Of a stretch of 64,000 nt of DNA, positions 16,668 to 24,271 are shown one piece after another. Where the stretch lies: assembly GCA_934489735.1 (NCBI GenBank), contig CAKSSR010000010.1:7078-71077 (forward strand), written 5' to 3'. The notes under the pieces are model-generated. The model was not told the origin of the DNA, did no database searches, and saw only the letters and a program-made list of their open reading frames with translations. Position numbers and translations under genes: made by a program. Numbering within the stretch: the stretch's first letter is position 1; each line of letters starts with the position of its first letter. This stretch comes from an uncultured Eubacteriales bacterium. GTDB taxonomy: Bacteria; Bacillota; Clostridia; Oscillospirales; Acutalibacteraceae.

Positions 16668-17087
16668 CTAACGATTCAACGTACATTTATATCTCGTATA
16701 CTTTTTATTTTTTATGATTTCTGCTTTAAATCCATATTTTTTGTAAAATCCTACTGCGTCATCGTCGGTCTCCGCAAAAAGAGTTTTAATATTTAGCTTT
16801 TCTGTAATGTAGTCAATCAGTTTTGAAGCGATGCCTTGTTTTTGGTAATCTTTATCAACTGATATATCAATGATTTCATAGTTTTCATTATTAATCTTTT
16901 GAACTACAATTATTCCAGAAATTTTATCGCTATTAAAACTTGCAAAAGAAGAAATATCCTGGTTTTTGTGGTAGTTCTCTGTAAGTTTTAGAAGTTTTTC
17001 TTTCGTAGGATTATAATGACTGTTTTTCAAGATTTTTAATACATCTTCATTCGAATTTATCGTTTCTTTTATATTTCTGATTGTCAT
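16668..17087 (-). CDS. GNAT family N-acetyltransferase (cytoplasmic)
   Basis: A 139-residue single-domain GNAT without a signal peptide. The acetyl-CoA pyrophosphate loop DKDYQKQGIASKLIDYI near residues 80-96 is canonical, followed by ETDDDAVGFYKKYGFKAE, the usual strand-helix end of the fold. The substrate is unknown. It lies between pseudogenes; no clear neighbour suggests a partner. It is not closely related to the exported GNATs at 15318 and 22748. Confidence 0.85.
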   Translation of the reverse strand: MTIRNIKETINSNEDVLKILKNSHYNPTKEKLLKLTENYHKNQDISSFASFNSDKISGIIVVQKINNENYEIIDISVDKDYQKQGIASKLIDYITEKLNIKTLFAETDDDAVGFYKKYGFKAEIIKNKKYTRYKCTLNR

Positions 17088-17099
17088 ACCTTAATACTT

Positions 17100-17480
17100 T
17101 TTCCTTTCTTTACGTAGTTTTTTATAAATATGGGCCTGCTCCATTTTTACACGTGCCTCACTGAGAATTTTTTCAACTTGTCTTAAATAATCATTATCTG
17201 ATAAATTTAAATTTTGTAATTCTTCACATTTTTTATTGGATCCTTAAAAAACTTAGTCAATGTAGTCTTTCTAAATCTTCTCACTAACGAAGCAAAAATT
17301 TGTCCATAAGATAAAAATAGTAGAATACAGACGGCTATCTTAAAATATTTTCTCCTGTTGATTAAATATTAATCTAGCATCATAATTGTATCATAAAATA
17401 GTATTATTTAAAACAAATCTTAGTGACGTTAATTTTGTTATCTTAATTAAATAAAAATGGACTATATCTCAGTTTTTGCA
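17100..17480 (-). pseudogene. Truncated inverted copy of the ADP-ribosyltransferase-like gene
   Basis: 17100-17245 reads, on the minus strand, nearly the same as 30127-30285 (KCEELQNLNLSDNDYLRQVEK-like), and 17250-17480 matches the upstream and signal-peptide region of 29400-29640. The middle of the gene is deleted and the start lost. It shows that the secreted ART-like gene at 29575 was once duplicated here. Confidence 0.8.
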
Positions 17481-17482
17481 CT

Positions 17483-17647
17483 GTCTTCTCAATACTTAAA
17501 ACCGAATGTATTCACAGAGTTAAACCATCTAATTATGAGTATGCTAAATGTCTTATAACCGAATACATCAATTTTTACAACAATTATGCTATTCAGTCCA
17601 AAACGAAACTGACTCCGTTAGAAAGACGAAATCAGTTCATTGCTTAA
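17483..17647 (+). mobile_element. IS3-family transposase C-terminal remnant
   Basis: About 54 residues of the end of an IS3/IS150-type transposase are readable: ILKTECIHRV, EYINFYNNYAIQSKTK and LTPLERRNQFIA then stop, the standard carboxy end of the DDE domain. The rest of the element is gone. Confidence 0.82.
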
Positions 17648-17691
17648 TTTTTGATTTTTTGCTAAAAATTAGTCTTTTTATCAATTCTTAT

Positions 17692-17955
17692 CTATCTTAT
17701 AAAGTTATGTGCAACTTCATCCGACTGCTCAATTGGTACTGAATTTTCACATAGTAGTGTAATTAAATCTAATGCTGCTTGTTTATCGTCAAACAGCTTA
17801 TTAATTTCTAAATCTGTATTTTCATCATTGAACTGCTCTGAAATTAAAATTTTATACTTATCATAGATATCTTTTAATAAGAAATATTTAATTATTTTTT
17901 CCTCTTGCCAATTTCTTATTTTACTCAATTTTCTTTCTACAACTAAATTTTTCAT
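17692..17955 (-). CDS. DUF6514-like protein, one unit
   Basis: An 87-residue single unit of the repeat family described at 17955: ERKLSKIRNWQEEKIIKYFLLK, then KYKILISEQ, a short acidic linker, and INKLFDDKQAALDLITLLCENSVPIEQSDEV. It has the strand-strand-linker-helix pattern of clostridial DUF6514 proteins. Its ATG overlaps the stop of the upstream two-unit gene (TAATG), so both are made together. The C terminus AHNFIR differs from EDLLK in its paralogs and may be truncated. The function is unknown; the family is cytoplasmic. Confidence 0.72.
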   Translation of the reverse strand: MKNLVVERKLSKIRNWQEEKIIKYFLLKDIYDKYKILISEQFNDENTDLEINKLFDDKQAALDLITLLCENSVPIEQSDEVAHNFIR

Positions 17956-18512
17956 TATATTTTATTCTCCTTGTTTTTTAATAAATCCTCTATAACTTCA
18001 CTTGATTGCTCTGACGATATTGAATTTTCATACAAGAATTTAATTAAATTAAAAGCTGTCTCTTTATCGTCAAATGACTTGTTAATTTCTGTTTCTGCAT
18101 CTTTATTATTGATTTGTTCTGAAATTACGATTTTATATTTATCATAATCATCTTTTAATAAGAAGTATTTAATTATTCTTTCCTCTTGCCAGTTTCTTAT
18201 TTTATTCAATTTTCTTTCTGTAATTAAAGTCCCCACTTTATTTCCATTCTCCTTGCTTTTTAATAAATCCTCTATAACTTCGTTTGACTGTTCTAATGAT
18301 ATAGAATTCTCATATAAAAACTCAATTAAACTCAAAGCTGTTTCTTTGTCATTAAACAATTTATCAATTTTCGTTTCATTATTATCATTTTGATCTACAA
18401 TTATAATTGTATAATCACTTTCGTCATGTGAAGATAAGAAATATTTAATTAATTTTTCATTCTGCAGCCCTCCTGCTCTACTAAATTTTTTTTCTTTAAT
18501 TAATTGTTTCAA
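17955..18512 (-). CDS. DUF6514-like protein, two tandem units
   Basis: A 185-residue protein made of two copies of a 90-residue unit (residues 1-92 and 95-185). Each has a basic KKF/RKL start, NEKLIKYFL, a strand ending IIVDQ or VISEQ, an acidic Asn/Asp linker, and the helix pair ETALSLIEFLYENSISLEQSNEVIEDLL. The units match clostridial DUF6514, usually a single-domain protein of about 90-110 residues. The duplication within one gene and its neighbours suggests repeated tandem copying. No catalytic residue is evident. The ATG at 18512 has only a weak purine-rich ribosome site upstream. Confidence 0.72.
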   Translation of the reverse strand: MKQLIKEKKFSRAGGLQNEKLIKYFLSSHDESDYTIIIVDQNDNNETKIDKLFNDKETALSLIEFLYENSISLEQSNEVIEDLLKSKENGNKVGTLITERKLNKIRNWQEERIIKYFLLKDDYDKYKIVISEQINNKDAETEINKSFDDKETAFNLIKFLYENSISSEQSSEVIEDLLKNKENKI

Positions 18513-18513
18513 T

Positions 18514-18784
18514 TTAATGCATACCTCCGATTTTTATTATTGCAATACTGCGTCATCACTGTATTTTATATTCTAAATGCTTTTTAACATTATAAACCCT
18601 TACTGTTTTATTTTCAAGTAATATTTTGGACTTTTTATCATTTTCTACCAAATGCATAAATACAATGTTGCCATTTAAATATAATTATTCATGTTATGTC
18701 TATTGTAAGTTGCTAGTCAAAATGACTTAAATAAAGCTACTGCATGCATTTTTATGATTACACAGTGTGAATAATTCAATATTC
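18514..18784. other. Intergenic region between divergent genes
   Basis: AT-rich spacer between the minus-strand DUF6514-like genes and the plus-strand kinase. No coding frame or RNA gene was recognised apart from the promoter at its right end. Confidence 0.5.
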
Positions 18785-18813
18785 TTGTCAATTCTTTGAA
18801 ATTATGATATAAT
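18785..18813 (+). promoter_or_regulatory. Promoter of the P-loop kinase gene
   Basis: TTGTCA (18785-18790), exact 17-base spacer, TATAAT (18808-18813); 115 bases of leader precede the ATG at 18929. Confidence 0.65.
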
Positions 18814-18928
18814 TAATAAAAACTCGAGCAAAGATATGTTCAAAAAGGTAAATCACAAATTTATGAAAATTCATAGGAAAGAAATTTGTAAGTAAAAAAG
18901 TTAGCAAGAACGGATAGGGGGAAATTAT

Positions 18929-19435
18929 ATGTCTAAAGTGTACTTGATTTGCGGAAAAATTTGTAGTGGGAAATCGTATTATTCCAAAAGTCTAAAAGAA
19001 CAGGTTAATGCAGTTATTCTTTCGCCGGATGAAGCGACATATGATTTAATTAATAATGAGCAAGGAGAATTTTATGATATTTTTTGTCGTAGACTGATAA
19101 ATTACATGGATAAAAAATGTGTGGAAATAATTAGGGCAGGAGCAAATGTTATTTATGATCGTGGACTTTGGAGCAAAGAAGAAAGAATTAAGGTTAAGAA
19201 TTTTTTTAAAGAAAGAGACGTAGATATGGAATTACATTATGTCCATGTATCCGATGAAAATTGGAAAAAGCAAATTGAAGAACGTAATAAAATGGTTGAA
19301 AATGGAAAAGGTGGTTCGAATTTTTATTTAGATGAAGGGCTGATGAGCAAATTAATTTCTAAGTTTGAAGAACCAGCTGAAGATGAGGTAGATGTTTGGT
19401 ATGAAAATGATTATATGGATAGAAAAATAAAGTAA
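18929..19435 (+). CDS. AAA_33-type P-loop nucleotide kinase
   Basis: A 168-residue P-loop protein: Walker A GKICSGKSYYSK near residue 8, SPDEATYDL (substrate-binding Asp), GANVIYDRGLWSKEER (Walker B region), then ERNKM and a lid-like Gly-rich segment ENGKGGSNFY. This is the AAA_33 group of small kinases related to zeta toxins, chloramphenicol phosphotransferase and polynucleotide kinase. The substrate cannot be deduced. Strong promoter at 18785; ribosome site GGATAGGGGGA is 10 bases from the ATG. Zeta-like function would need an antidote gene, which is not evident beside it. Confidence 0.8.
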   Translation: MSKVYLICGKICSGKSYYSKSLKEQVNAVILSPDEATYDLINNEQGEFYDIFCRRLINYMDKKCVEIIRAGANVIYDRGLWSKEERIKVKNFFKERDVDMELHYVHVSDENWKKQIEERNKMVENGKGGSNFYLDEGLMSKLISKFEEPAEDEVDVWYENDYMDRKIK

Positions 19436-19617
19436 AGTATTATAATGTAAGCAGAGCTGATGTTTGTTAAGCTTTGTTCAAACGTGAATGTTTAAAATAT
19501 ACTTTGTTGTCGTCACTTATGATAGCAAGTACAAATTTTTCTTTGTTGATGGTAAAACTGTCAGAAAGAAACACAGCTAACTATGTTTTTTAATATTTTT
19601 TCGTTTTTCTATTAAAG
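19436..19617. other. Intergenic spacer after kinase gene
   Basis: Nothing recognisable; it leads into the third copy of the terminator and the truncated DUF6514-like fragment. Confidence 0.4.
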
Positions 19618-19664
19618 AAAGATTACATTCATACTTTTTAAGTAAGTTTGTAGTCTTTTTTTGA

Positions 19665-19806
19665 TTAGTTAATAGAAGTCTTATCTAGGTCATGTATAAT
19701 ATCGTTTGATTGTTCAGGTGATATAGAGTTTTCGCATAAAATATTAATTAAATTCAAAGCTAATTCTTTATTATCAAATAATTTATCAATTTCTGTTTTT
19801 TTTCTT
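19665..19806 (-). pseudogene. Truncated DUF6514-like fragment
   Basis: Only the last half of a unit is left (EIDKLFDNKELALNLIN... to DLDKTSIN-stop on the minus strand), nearly identical to the end of 20791-21351. It is cut abruptly at about 19806 and followed by DNA leading to the CPBP gene. Confidence 0.75.
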
Positions 19807-19947
19807 CATCCAGTAAGAAAATCTCCATCTCTCAGTAATAGTGTGAGGATATCACGAATTTTATAGAATATTAACTCTATTTGTTATTGCAAATATTATA
19901 AAATTGTATTATAATTTACCTCATATTAATTGAATGGAGATGAGAGA

Positions 19948-20652
19948 ATGAGTAAAAGAAAACCTATATTAATAGCTGTATTACTACATTTCATTATTTT
20001 TATGACTGTATATACCGCAAAATGTGTGATTGGTCATGCATTAATTCCTGCCTTGGATCCGGTGCCTTTTCCAATAGAAAGATGGCTTATTTGGGTTTTA
20101 CCTAGTGTTATTTTGATAACAATATTCAAAAATGATTTGTATGTAAGTTTAAAAGAACTGTTTTTCAATAAAGTTAGATTGAAGACATTTCTTTGGTGTA
20201 CTTTACCAATAGCTTTATTTTTGATTATTTGTTTTGCTGTATCGAAATTTACTGGTTTTGTATTAGGAGGATCCTTGAGAGAATTTTCTAGTATAAATGA
20301 GTTTTTATCTGAATTACTTGATCATTCTTATGGAGTACTTATAGTGCCGGCAATCCCAGAGGAAATGGCATTTAGGGCATGGATACAAAATGCTCTTCTT
20401 GGGAAGTCGCCTAGCAAAAAGCAAATGATATTAGCAGTAATTATTAGTAGTATTATGTTTGCGATTATGCATTTGCCATCATATATTTTTATATTACATT
20501 TTTCTGTACCATTTATGTTTATACCTTTTTTTACAGTTTTTGTTATTGCTATTGTTTTTGGAATCGCTTTTCTCAAATCTAAAAATATACTTGTTCCCAT
20601 ATTTTTACATTGGTTGTATGATGTGTTCTTCGGAATGATTTACACTTATTAA
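19948..20652 (+). CDS. CPBP family intramembrane metalloprotease-like protein (copy 2)
   Basis: Close copy of the gene at 14170 (234 residues). The EExxxR motif reads PAIPEEMAFRAWIQNALLG, the histidine motif IMHLPS is kept, and the final motif is HWLYD. Differences are scattered substitutions such as SEL for YKL and FFTVFVIA for CFTVFVTG, with no frameshift, suggesting both copies are or were recently maintained. The ATG at 19948 follows GGAG by nine bases. It converges on the two-unit DUF6514-like gene at a shared terminator. Confidence 0.87.
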   Translation: MSKRKPILIAVLLHFIIFMTVYTAKCVIGHALIPALDPVPFPIERWLIWVLPSVILITIFKNDLYVSLKELFFNKVRLKTFLWCTLPIALFLIICFAVSKFTGFVLGGSLREFSSINEFLSELLDHSYGVLIVPAIPEEMAFRAWIQNALLGKSPSKKQMILAVIISSIMFAIMHLPSYIFILHFSVPFMFIPFFTVFVIAIVFGIAFLKSKNILVPIFLHWLYDVFFGMIYTY

Positions 20653-20743
20653 ATTGCTATAAGTAATTGTCAAGAAATTCTGAGCAATTTTAAAAGTTTA
20701 TTTATTTTTATATTTTTAATATTTTTTCGTTTTTCTATTAAAG

Positions 20744-20784
20744 AAAGACTACATTCATACTTTTTAAGTAAGTTTGTAGTCTTT
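20744..20784. terminator. Bidirectional terminator between CPBP and DUF6514-like genes
   Basis: AAAGACTACA / TGTAGTCTTT hairpin followed by a T run on the plus strand and by T-rich DNA on the minus strand. Confidence 0.75.
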
Positions 20785-20790
20785 TTTTGA

Positions 20791-21351
20791 TTAGTTAATT
20801 GAATGCCTATCTAGGTCACGTATAATATCGTTTGATTGTTCAGGTGATATAGAGTTTTCGCATAAAATATTAATTAAATTCAAAGCTAATTCTTTATTAT
20901 CAAATAATTTATCAATTTCTGTTTTTTTATTGTTGAGTCCTACTTGATCTGAAATTAAAATTTTATATTTGTCAGAATCATTTTTTAACAAAAAGTATTG
21001 AATTAATCTTTCATCTTGTAAATTTTCTATTTTATGTAATTTTCTTTCTGCGACTAAAATACTTATCATATTGTTTTTCTCCTCTTTTTTTAGTAAATCA
21101 TTTATCACGTCATTGGATTGCTCAGGGGTTATAGAATTTTCATATAAGATATTGATTAGGTTCAAAGCTAGTTGTTTGTCATCAAATAATTTATCAATTT
21201 TTATTTCTTTGTTATCAGTTTCGGTTTGTTCTAAAATTAGAATTTTATACTTATCCTGATCATTTTTTAATAAAAAGTATTGAATTGACCTCTCATCTTG
21301 TAATTTTTCAATTTTACTTAATTTTCTTTCTGCGACTAAAATCCTTGTCAT
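20791..21351 (-). CDS. DUF6514-like protein, two tandem units
   Basis: A 186-residue protein with two similar units (about residues 1-90 and 97-186): AERKLSKIEKLQDERSIQYFLLKNDQDKYKILI and AERKLHKIENLQDERLIQYFLLKNDSDKYKILI, each followed by IDKLFD(D/N)K(Q/E)LALNLINILYENSI(T/S)PEQSND. The internal identity is higher here than in the 17955 protein, pointing to a younger duplication. Its ATG overlaps the upstream single-unit gene by four bases (ATGA). The C-terminal unit was the source of the fragments at 13770 and 19665. The function is unknown. Confidence 0.72.
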   Translation of the reverse strand: MTRILVAERKLSKIEKLQDERSIQYFLLKNDQDKYKILILEQTETDNKEIKIDKLFDDKQLALNLINILYENSITPEQSNDVINDLLKKEEKNNMISILVAERKLHKIENLQDERLIQYFLLKNDSDKYKILISDQVGLNNKKTEIDKLFDNKELALNLINILCENSISPEQSNDIIRDLDRHSIN

Positions 21352-21647
21352 ATTTGTTTCTCCTCACTTTTTAATAGATCATTTACCACTTCATTTGATT
21401 GTTCTGGTGTAATAGAATTTTCACATAGGAATTTAATTAAATCTAAAGCTGTTTCTTTATTACCAAATGACTTATTAATTTCAATTTTTTTATTGTCGAT
21501 ATCATCTTGATCGAAAATTACAATCTTATAATTAAATTTGTCATAAGAGGACAAGAAATATTTAATTAATCTTTCTTTTTGCAAGTTTCCTATTTTACTA
21601 AACCTTTTTTCCTCAATTAAATCACTCAATTTATTGTTTACCTCCAT
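21348..21647 (-). CDS. DUF6514-like protein, one unit
   Basis: A 99-residue single-unit relative: IEEKRFSKIGNLQKERLIKYFLSS, YKIVIFDQDDID, INKSFGNKETALDLIKFLCENSITPEQSNEVVNDLLK. Translationally coupled to the two-unit gene by an ATGA overlap, it forms a short operon of three units in total. An inverted, broken copy of its 5' half lies at 26680-26830 next to the second small-RNA copy, so this gene and the RNA moved together. Confidence 0.72.
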   Translation of the reverse strand: MEVNNKLSDLIEEKRFSKIGNLQKERLIKYFLSSYDKFNYKIVIFDQDDIDNKKIEINKSFGNKETALDLIKFLCENSITPEQSNEVVNDLLKSEEKQI

Positions 21648-21904
21648 TTTTAATTATTACTAAATTTTAACATTTATTATATCATCTAGGGTTTACTAGA
21701 CTTAATTTGAAATGTTTCTAATATTATAACTCTAATGTGTCTTAGTTTCAAGTGTTTTTATGTATTTTAGCATATTTTATATAAAATACATGGACTAAGC
21801 ATTATTATTTAAACATAATCATTTGTATTATAAATATAAATGTACTTGAATATGTACGATTTATCAAAATTTTAAAACAGATCAAAGTGAAATATAGTAT
21901 ATAT

Positions 21905-22168
21905 AAAAAACGTTGCCTCAAATCAAGAGACAACGCAAATTTCAATAAAAGGAGATGATTTTTATGTATGAAATTTAAAACTCGTATGCTAAATAAAATT
22001 AATAGTACAACTTACCGAACTCAAAACCTGTAATCGAATATAATCCCGTACAACAAATACCTAACTATTTTTCAACAGTGATTCGATTCGATAAATCTTC
22101 CAGTGTCATCTTAAATTTGACACCCAGTTAAATGAATTCTAATCCTTGATATCTTTTTCATTTAACTT
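21905..22168 (-). ncRNA. Putative structured small RNA, copy A
   Basis: On the minus strand a TATAAT (22180-22175) is followed by about 260 bases without a coding frame and by a strong intrinsic terminator (stem CGTTGTCTC / GAGGCAACG at 21935-21911, then six T). A second copy lies at 26332-26597. Stems are kept while bases change: GTGTC/GACAC here against GTGCC/GGCAC there, and AATCGAAT/ATTCGATT here against AATTAAAG/GTTTGATT there, with one G-C to A-U exchange and one G-U. The last 60 bases before the terminator are nearly unchanged and include TCATCTCCTTTTATT, complementary to a ribosome-binding site. No known RNA class was recognised. Confidence 0.6.
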
Positions 22169-22180
22169 AATTATATTATA

Positions 22181-22685
22181 ACATATTTTAATTTAGTTGT
22201 GTTCGATTTAACAAAATCTTAACATAAATTTAATCAAACTTTAACATTGGCATATTTGCTGTGAACAATATTCATTTTGCTATAGTATCTGTATTTTTGA
22301 GATAATTTGATTAAAAAATTAAATTGTAGTACGAGCTATCTACCAAGTGTATAATAAATATTAAACTTTCATAATAACAGGACAACCGCGTGAAAAAAAT
22401 CCATAGATATGGTAATTTATAGAGAAGGAGATCAATTATAATAGGTATTTTGAAAAGATAAGTGATAGCAAACATTAATAAAAAGTAAATATAATTTGAT
22501 AGAAGTAGTAATCATAGCAATAATAGTAGTGATATAACGGGTAAGATAATAAAGTGAAATGCCAATGTATTGCCAGTTTAAAGAGGTTAAATGCTCTTTT
22601 AATGATGATTTATTACATGTCATCATTTACAACAAATTCAGCTAACTTTTTCATTCGGTTTCTCTAGGATTGTTTTCTAAATATA
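22181..22685. other. Non-coding region between small RNA A and GNAT copy 2
   Basis: 22181-22378 is the upstream region of the small RNA and is repeated in inverted form at 26155-26319. 22379-22685 belongs to the direct repeat shared with 14944. A frame at 22432-22626 on the minus strand is broken in the other copy and is not considered real. Confidence 0.5.
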
Positions 22686-22714
22686 TTGATTTTAAGTGTG
22701 TTATATGTTAAAAT
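22686..22714 (+). promoter_or_regulatory. Promoter of secreted GNAT copy 2
   Basis: TTGATT, 17-base spacer, TAAAAT; unchanged from copy 1 while bases around it differ. Confidence 0.5.
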
Positions 22715-22747
22715 AAAACGAGATTATATTAACAAAGGAGCTTAAAA

Positions 22748-23449
22748 ATGAGAATGAAAAATATAATTATGCCTTTTATATGTTGTGGAATGGTTTTAAG
22801 CAGTTTTCAATTTGGAAATTGTCGAGCCTTGTCTTTATACAAAGAGTATTCATGTTATTTTGAAGAAAAAGATTCAGAAAATATTGTTATTAGAAAAACA
22901 AATGAAAAAGATAAAGAAATATTAGAAAATATGATTATTGGCGAAGGAAAAGAATTTACTCGTTATTTGGGATATGGAGCAGAAGTAGCTGATATTGATG
23001 AATTTTTGACTACAAGTGAAAATGAACTTAGTCTAACGATTAAAAATCTTAGTAATGATGTTGTAGGTCAGATATTGATTGGAAAAAGTAGCAACGAGAA
23101 TCAATTAAGTGTATCTTGCTGGATAGGGAAAAATTTTCGAGGAAATGGATATGCGCATTTAGCAATATCTAAGGCAATGTCAATTATATGGAAGGCAAAT
23201 AATAATATATCATTTGAATTTGAGATAGATGATGAAAATATTTCATCTATCAAAACAGTGAAAAAAGTTTGCAAAAATTTGAATATTGATTTTAATAATC
23301 CAGATTCTCATAGATTTACAAAAAGTGAATCTCATACAGTTGAAATTAAAGCATTGAAAAATGATGATCAATCGTCGACTTATGACATACAATTTTATGT
23401 TGATAATATATTAATTGACAATGTAGTTAAAGCAAAACAAGATATTTAA
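22748..23449 (+). CDS. GNAT acetyltransferase-like protein with signal peptide (copy 2)
   Basis: The 233-residue twin of the gene at 15318. The signal peptide (RMKNIIMPFICCGM, ending near NCRALS) and the acetyl-CoA loop FRGNGYAHLAISK are both kept. Most differences are conservative (SNDV for IHDV, KNFRG for ENFRG, NNPD for NDPD), and there is no stop or frameshift, so both copies appear functional. The same promoter and terminator accompany it. As in copy 1, an exported protein with an acetyl-CoA fold is unusual and suggests an effector acting in another cytoplasm. Confidence 0.78.
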   Translation: MRMKNIIMPFICCGMVLSSFQFGNCRALSLYKEYSCYFEEKDSENIVIRKTNEKDKEILENMIIGEGKEFTRYLGYGAEVADIDEFLTTSENELSLTIKNLSNDVVGQILIGKSSNENQLSVSCWIGKNFRGNGYAHLAISKAMSIIWKANNNISFEFEIDDENISSIKTVKKVCKNLNIDFNNPDSHRFTKSESHTVEIKALKNDDQSSTYDIQFYVDNILIDNVVKAKQDI

Positions 23450-23584
23450 AAAAAATATTCTCAGGACAAATTAGACAGTGGTGTATTGCTTAAAAGCGCT
23501 TCTTCAATTTATGTAATAAGATATTCAGACTGAATTTAACAATTATACAATTTGAACTTATCTTCTAATTTTTCAAATAAAATA

Positions 23585-23634
23585 AAAAACGGATTATATT
23601 ACAGTTTTAAGGCTGCTTTATAGTCCGTTTTGCT
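23585..23634. terminator. Terminator after secreted GNAT copy 2
   Basis: Same long hairpin as at 16155, with ACGGATTATATTACAG pairing with CTGCTTTATAGTCCGT; the A- and T-rich flanks serve both strands. Confidence 0.75.
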
Positions 23635-23695
23635 AATTGCTAATAACATGTCAAATTTTGATATTAATTTTAATAATATCTTAATCTAATAAAAA

Positions 23696-24253
23696 CTATC
23701 TGTTAAGTATCTCAATCGCACGTTTTACATGTTCATCTTCCAATCCCATAAAATAATCATCATCATCTTTTTCCCTTCTTGTTATAACAAAGTAGTCTGA
23801 AAGCCAATTCCATATCCAAAAATCATCATCATCTAAAATAACAAATCTTTTTAAATTACCTTTGTCTAGTATCCATTTTCTTATTTCTAAAGGCCTTGCA
23901 TATGGACCAGTTGTTAAATATTCAGTATAATCACTTACAGTTAAGCCATACTTATCAAGTTTATCTTTGAGTTCCTTCATTATTGACAAATCATGTTCAC
24001 TGGTAATGCGTTCAGGTTCTTCATTATATACTTTAAAATAATGTCTCCATGATGATGACATTACAATTTTTGCTTGCGTCGCTTCTACTATGTCCTTAAG
24101 CCTTTTTACTCTAGGCTCTTGTATGTATATATTTTCTCTATGTTTCCTTTCAAAATCATTATCGTTCAGAACTCCATCCACATCCAGAAATATAACCTTT
24201 TCATATTCACTACTTCTGACGTCCTCACGGCTTATCTCATAACTTTCTGTCAT
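23696..24253 (-). CDS. HAD-like phosphatase, Swiss-army-knife RNA-repair type (copy 1)
   Basis: A 185-residue HAD-superfamily protein. Motif I is KVIFLDVDGVLND with both catalytic aspartates; KIVMSSSWRH matches the T/S-S-x-W-R motif of the HAD group attached to Swiss-army-knife RNA repair proteins; KRFVILDDDDFWIW is the acidic motif IV. It would hydrolyse phosphate from an unknown, possibly nucleic-acid, substrate. It lies 18 bases downstream of the AAA/PD-(D/E)XK gene with no terminator between, so the two form one transcript. The same pair is repeated in inverted orientation at 27194-29329. Confidence 0.8.
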   Translation of the reverse strand: MTESYEISREDVRSSEYEKVIFLDVDGVLNDNDFERKHRENIYIQEPRVKRLKDIVEATQAKIVMSSSWRHYFKVYNEEPERITSEHDLSIMKELKDKLDKYGLTVSDYTEYLTTGPYARPLEIRKWILDKGNLKRFVILDDDDFWIWNWLSDYFVITRREKDDDDYFMGLEDEHVKRAIEILNR

Positions 24254-24271
24254 TTAATTCAACTCCAAATT

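Larger units (their letters stand above)
19873..21052 (+). repeat. Inverted repeat arm 2 (CPBP/DUF6514 segment)
   Basis: Inverted partner of 13770-14942. The intact gene continues beyond 21052, so arm 1 is the truncated one. Confidence 0.85.
22379..23634 (+). repeat. Direct repeat, copy 2 (GNAT segment)
   Basis: Partner of 14944-16200, same orientation, about 7.4 kb downstream; recombination between them would delete the CPBP/DUF6514/kinase block. Confidence 0.88.

Noticed and set aside
18929..19435. Zeta-type toxin of a toxin-antitoxin pair
   Set aside because: The P-loop kinase fits AAA_33, but no epsilon-like antitoxin lies beside it, and the neighbours are on the other strand.
21949..21980. 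Short peptide MYEI or MIFMYEI antisense to the small RNA
   Set aside because: A good ribosome site precedes it, but only 4-7 codons follow and the RNA on the other strand explains the conservation better.
22432..22626. 64-residue minus-strand ORF in the direct-repeat spacer
   Set aside because: The equivalent frame in the other repeat copy (near 15000-15190) is interrupted, so it is not under coding constraint.
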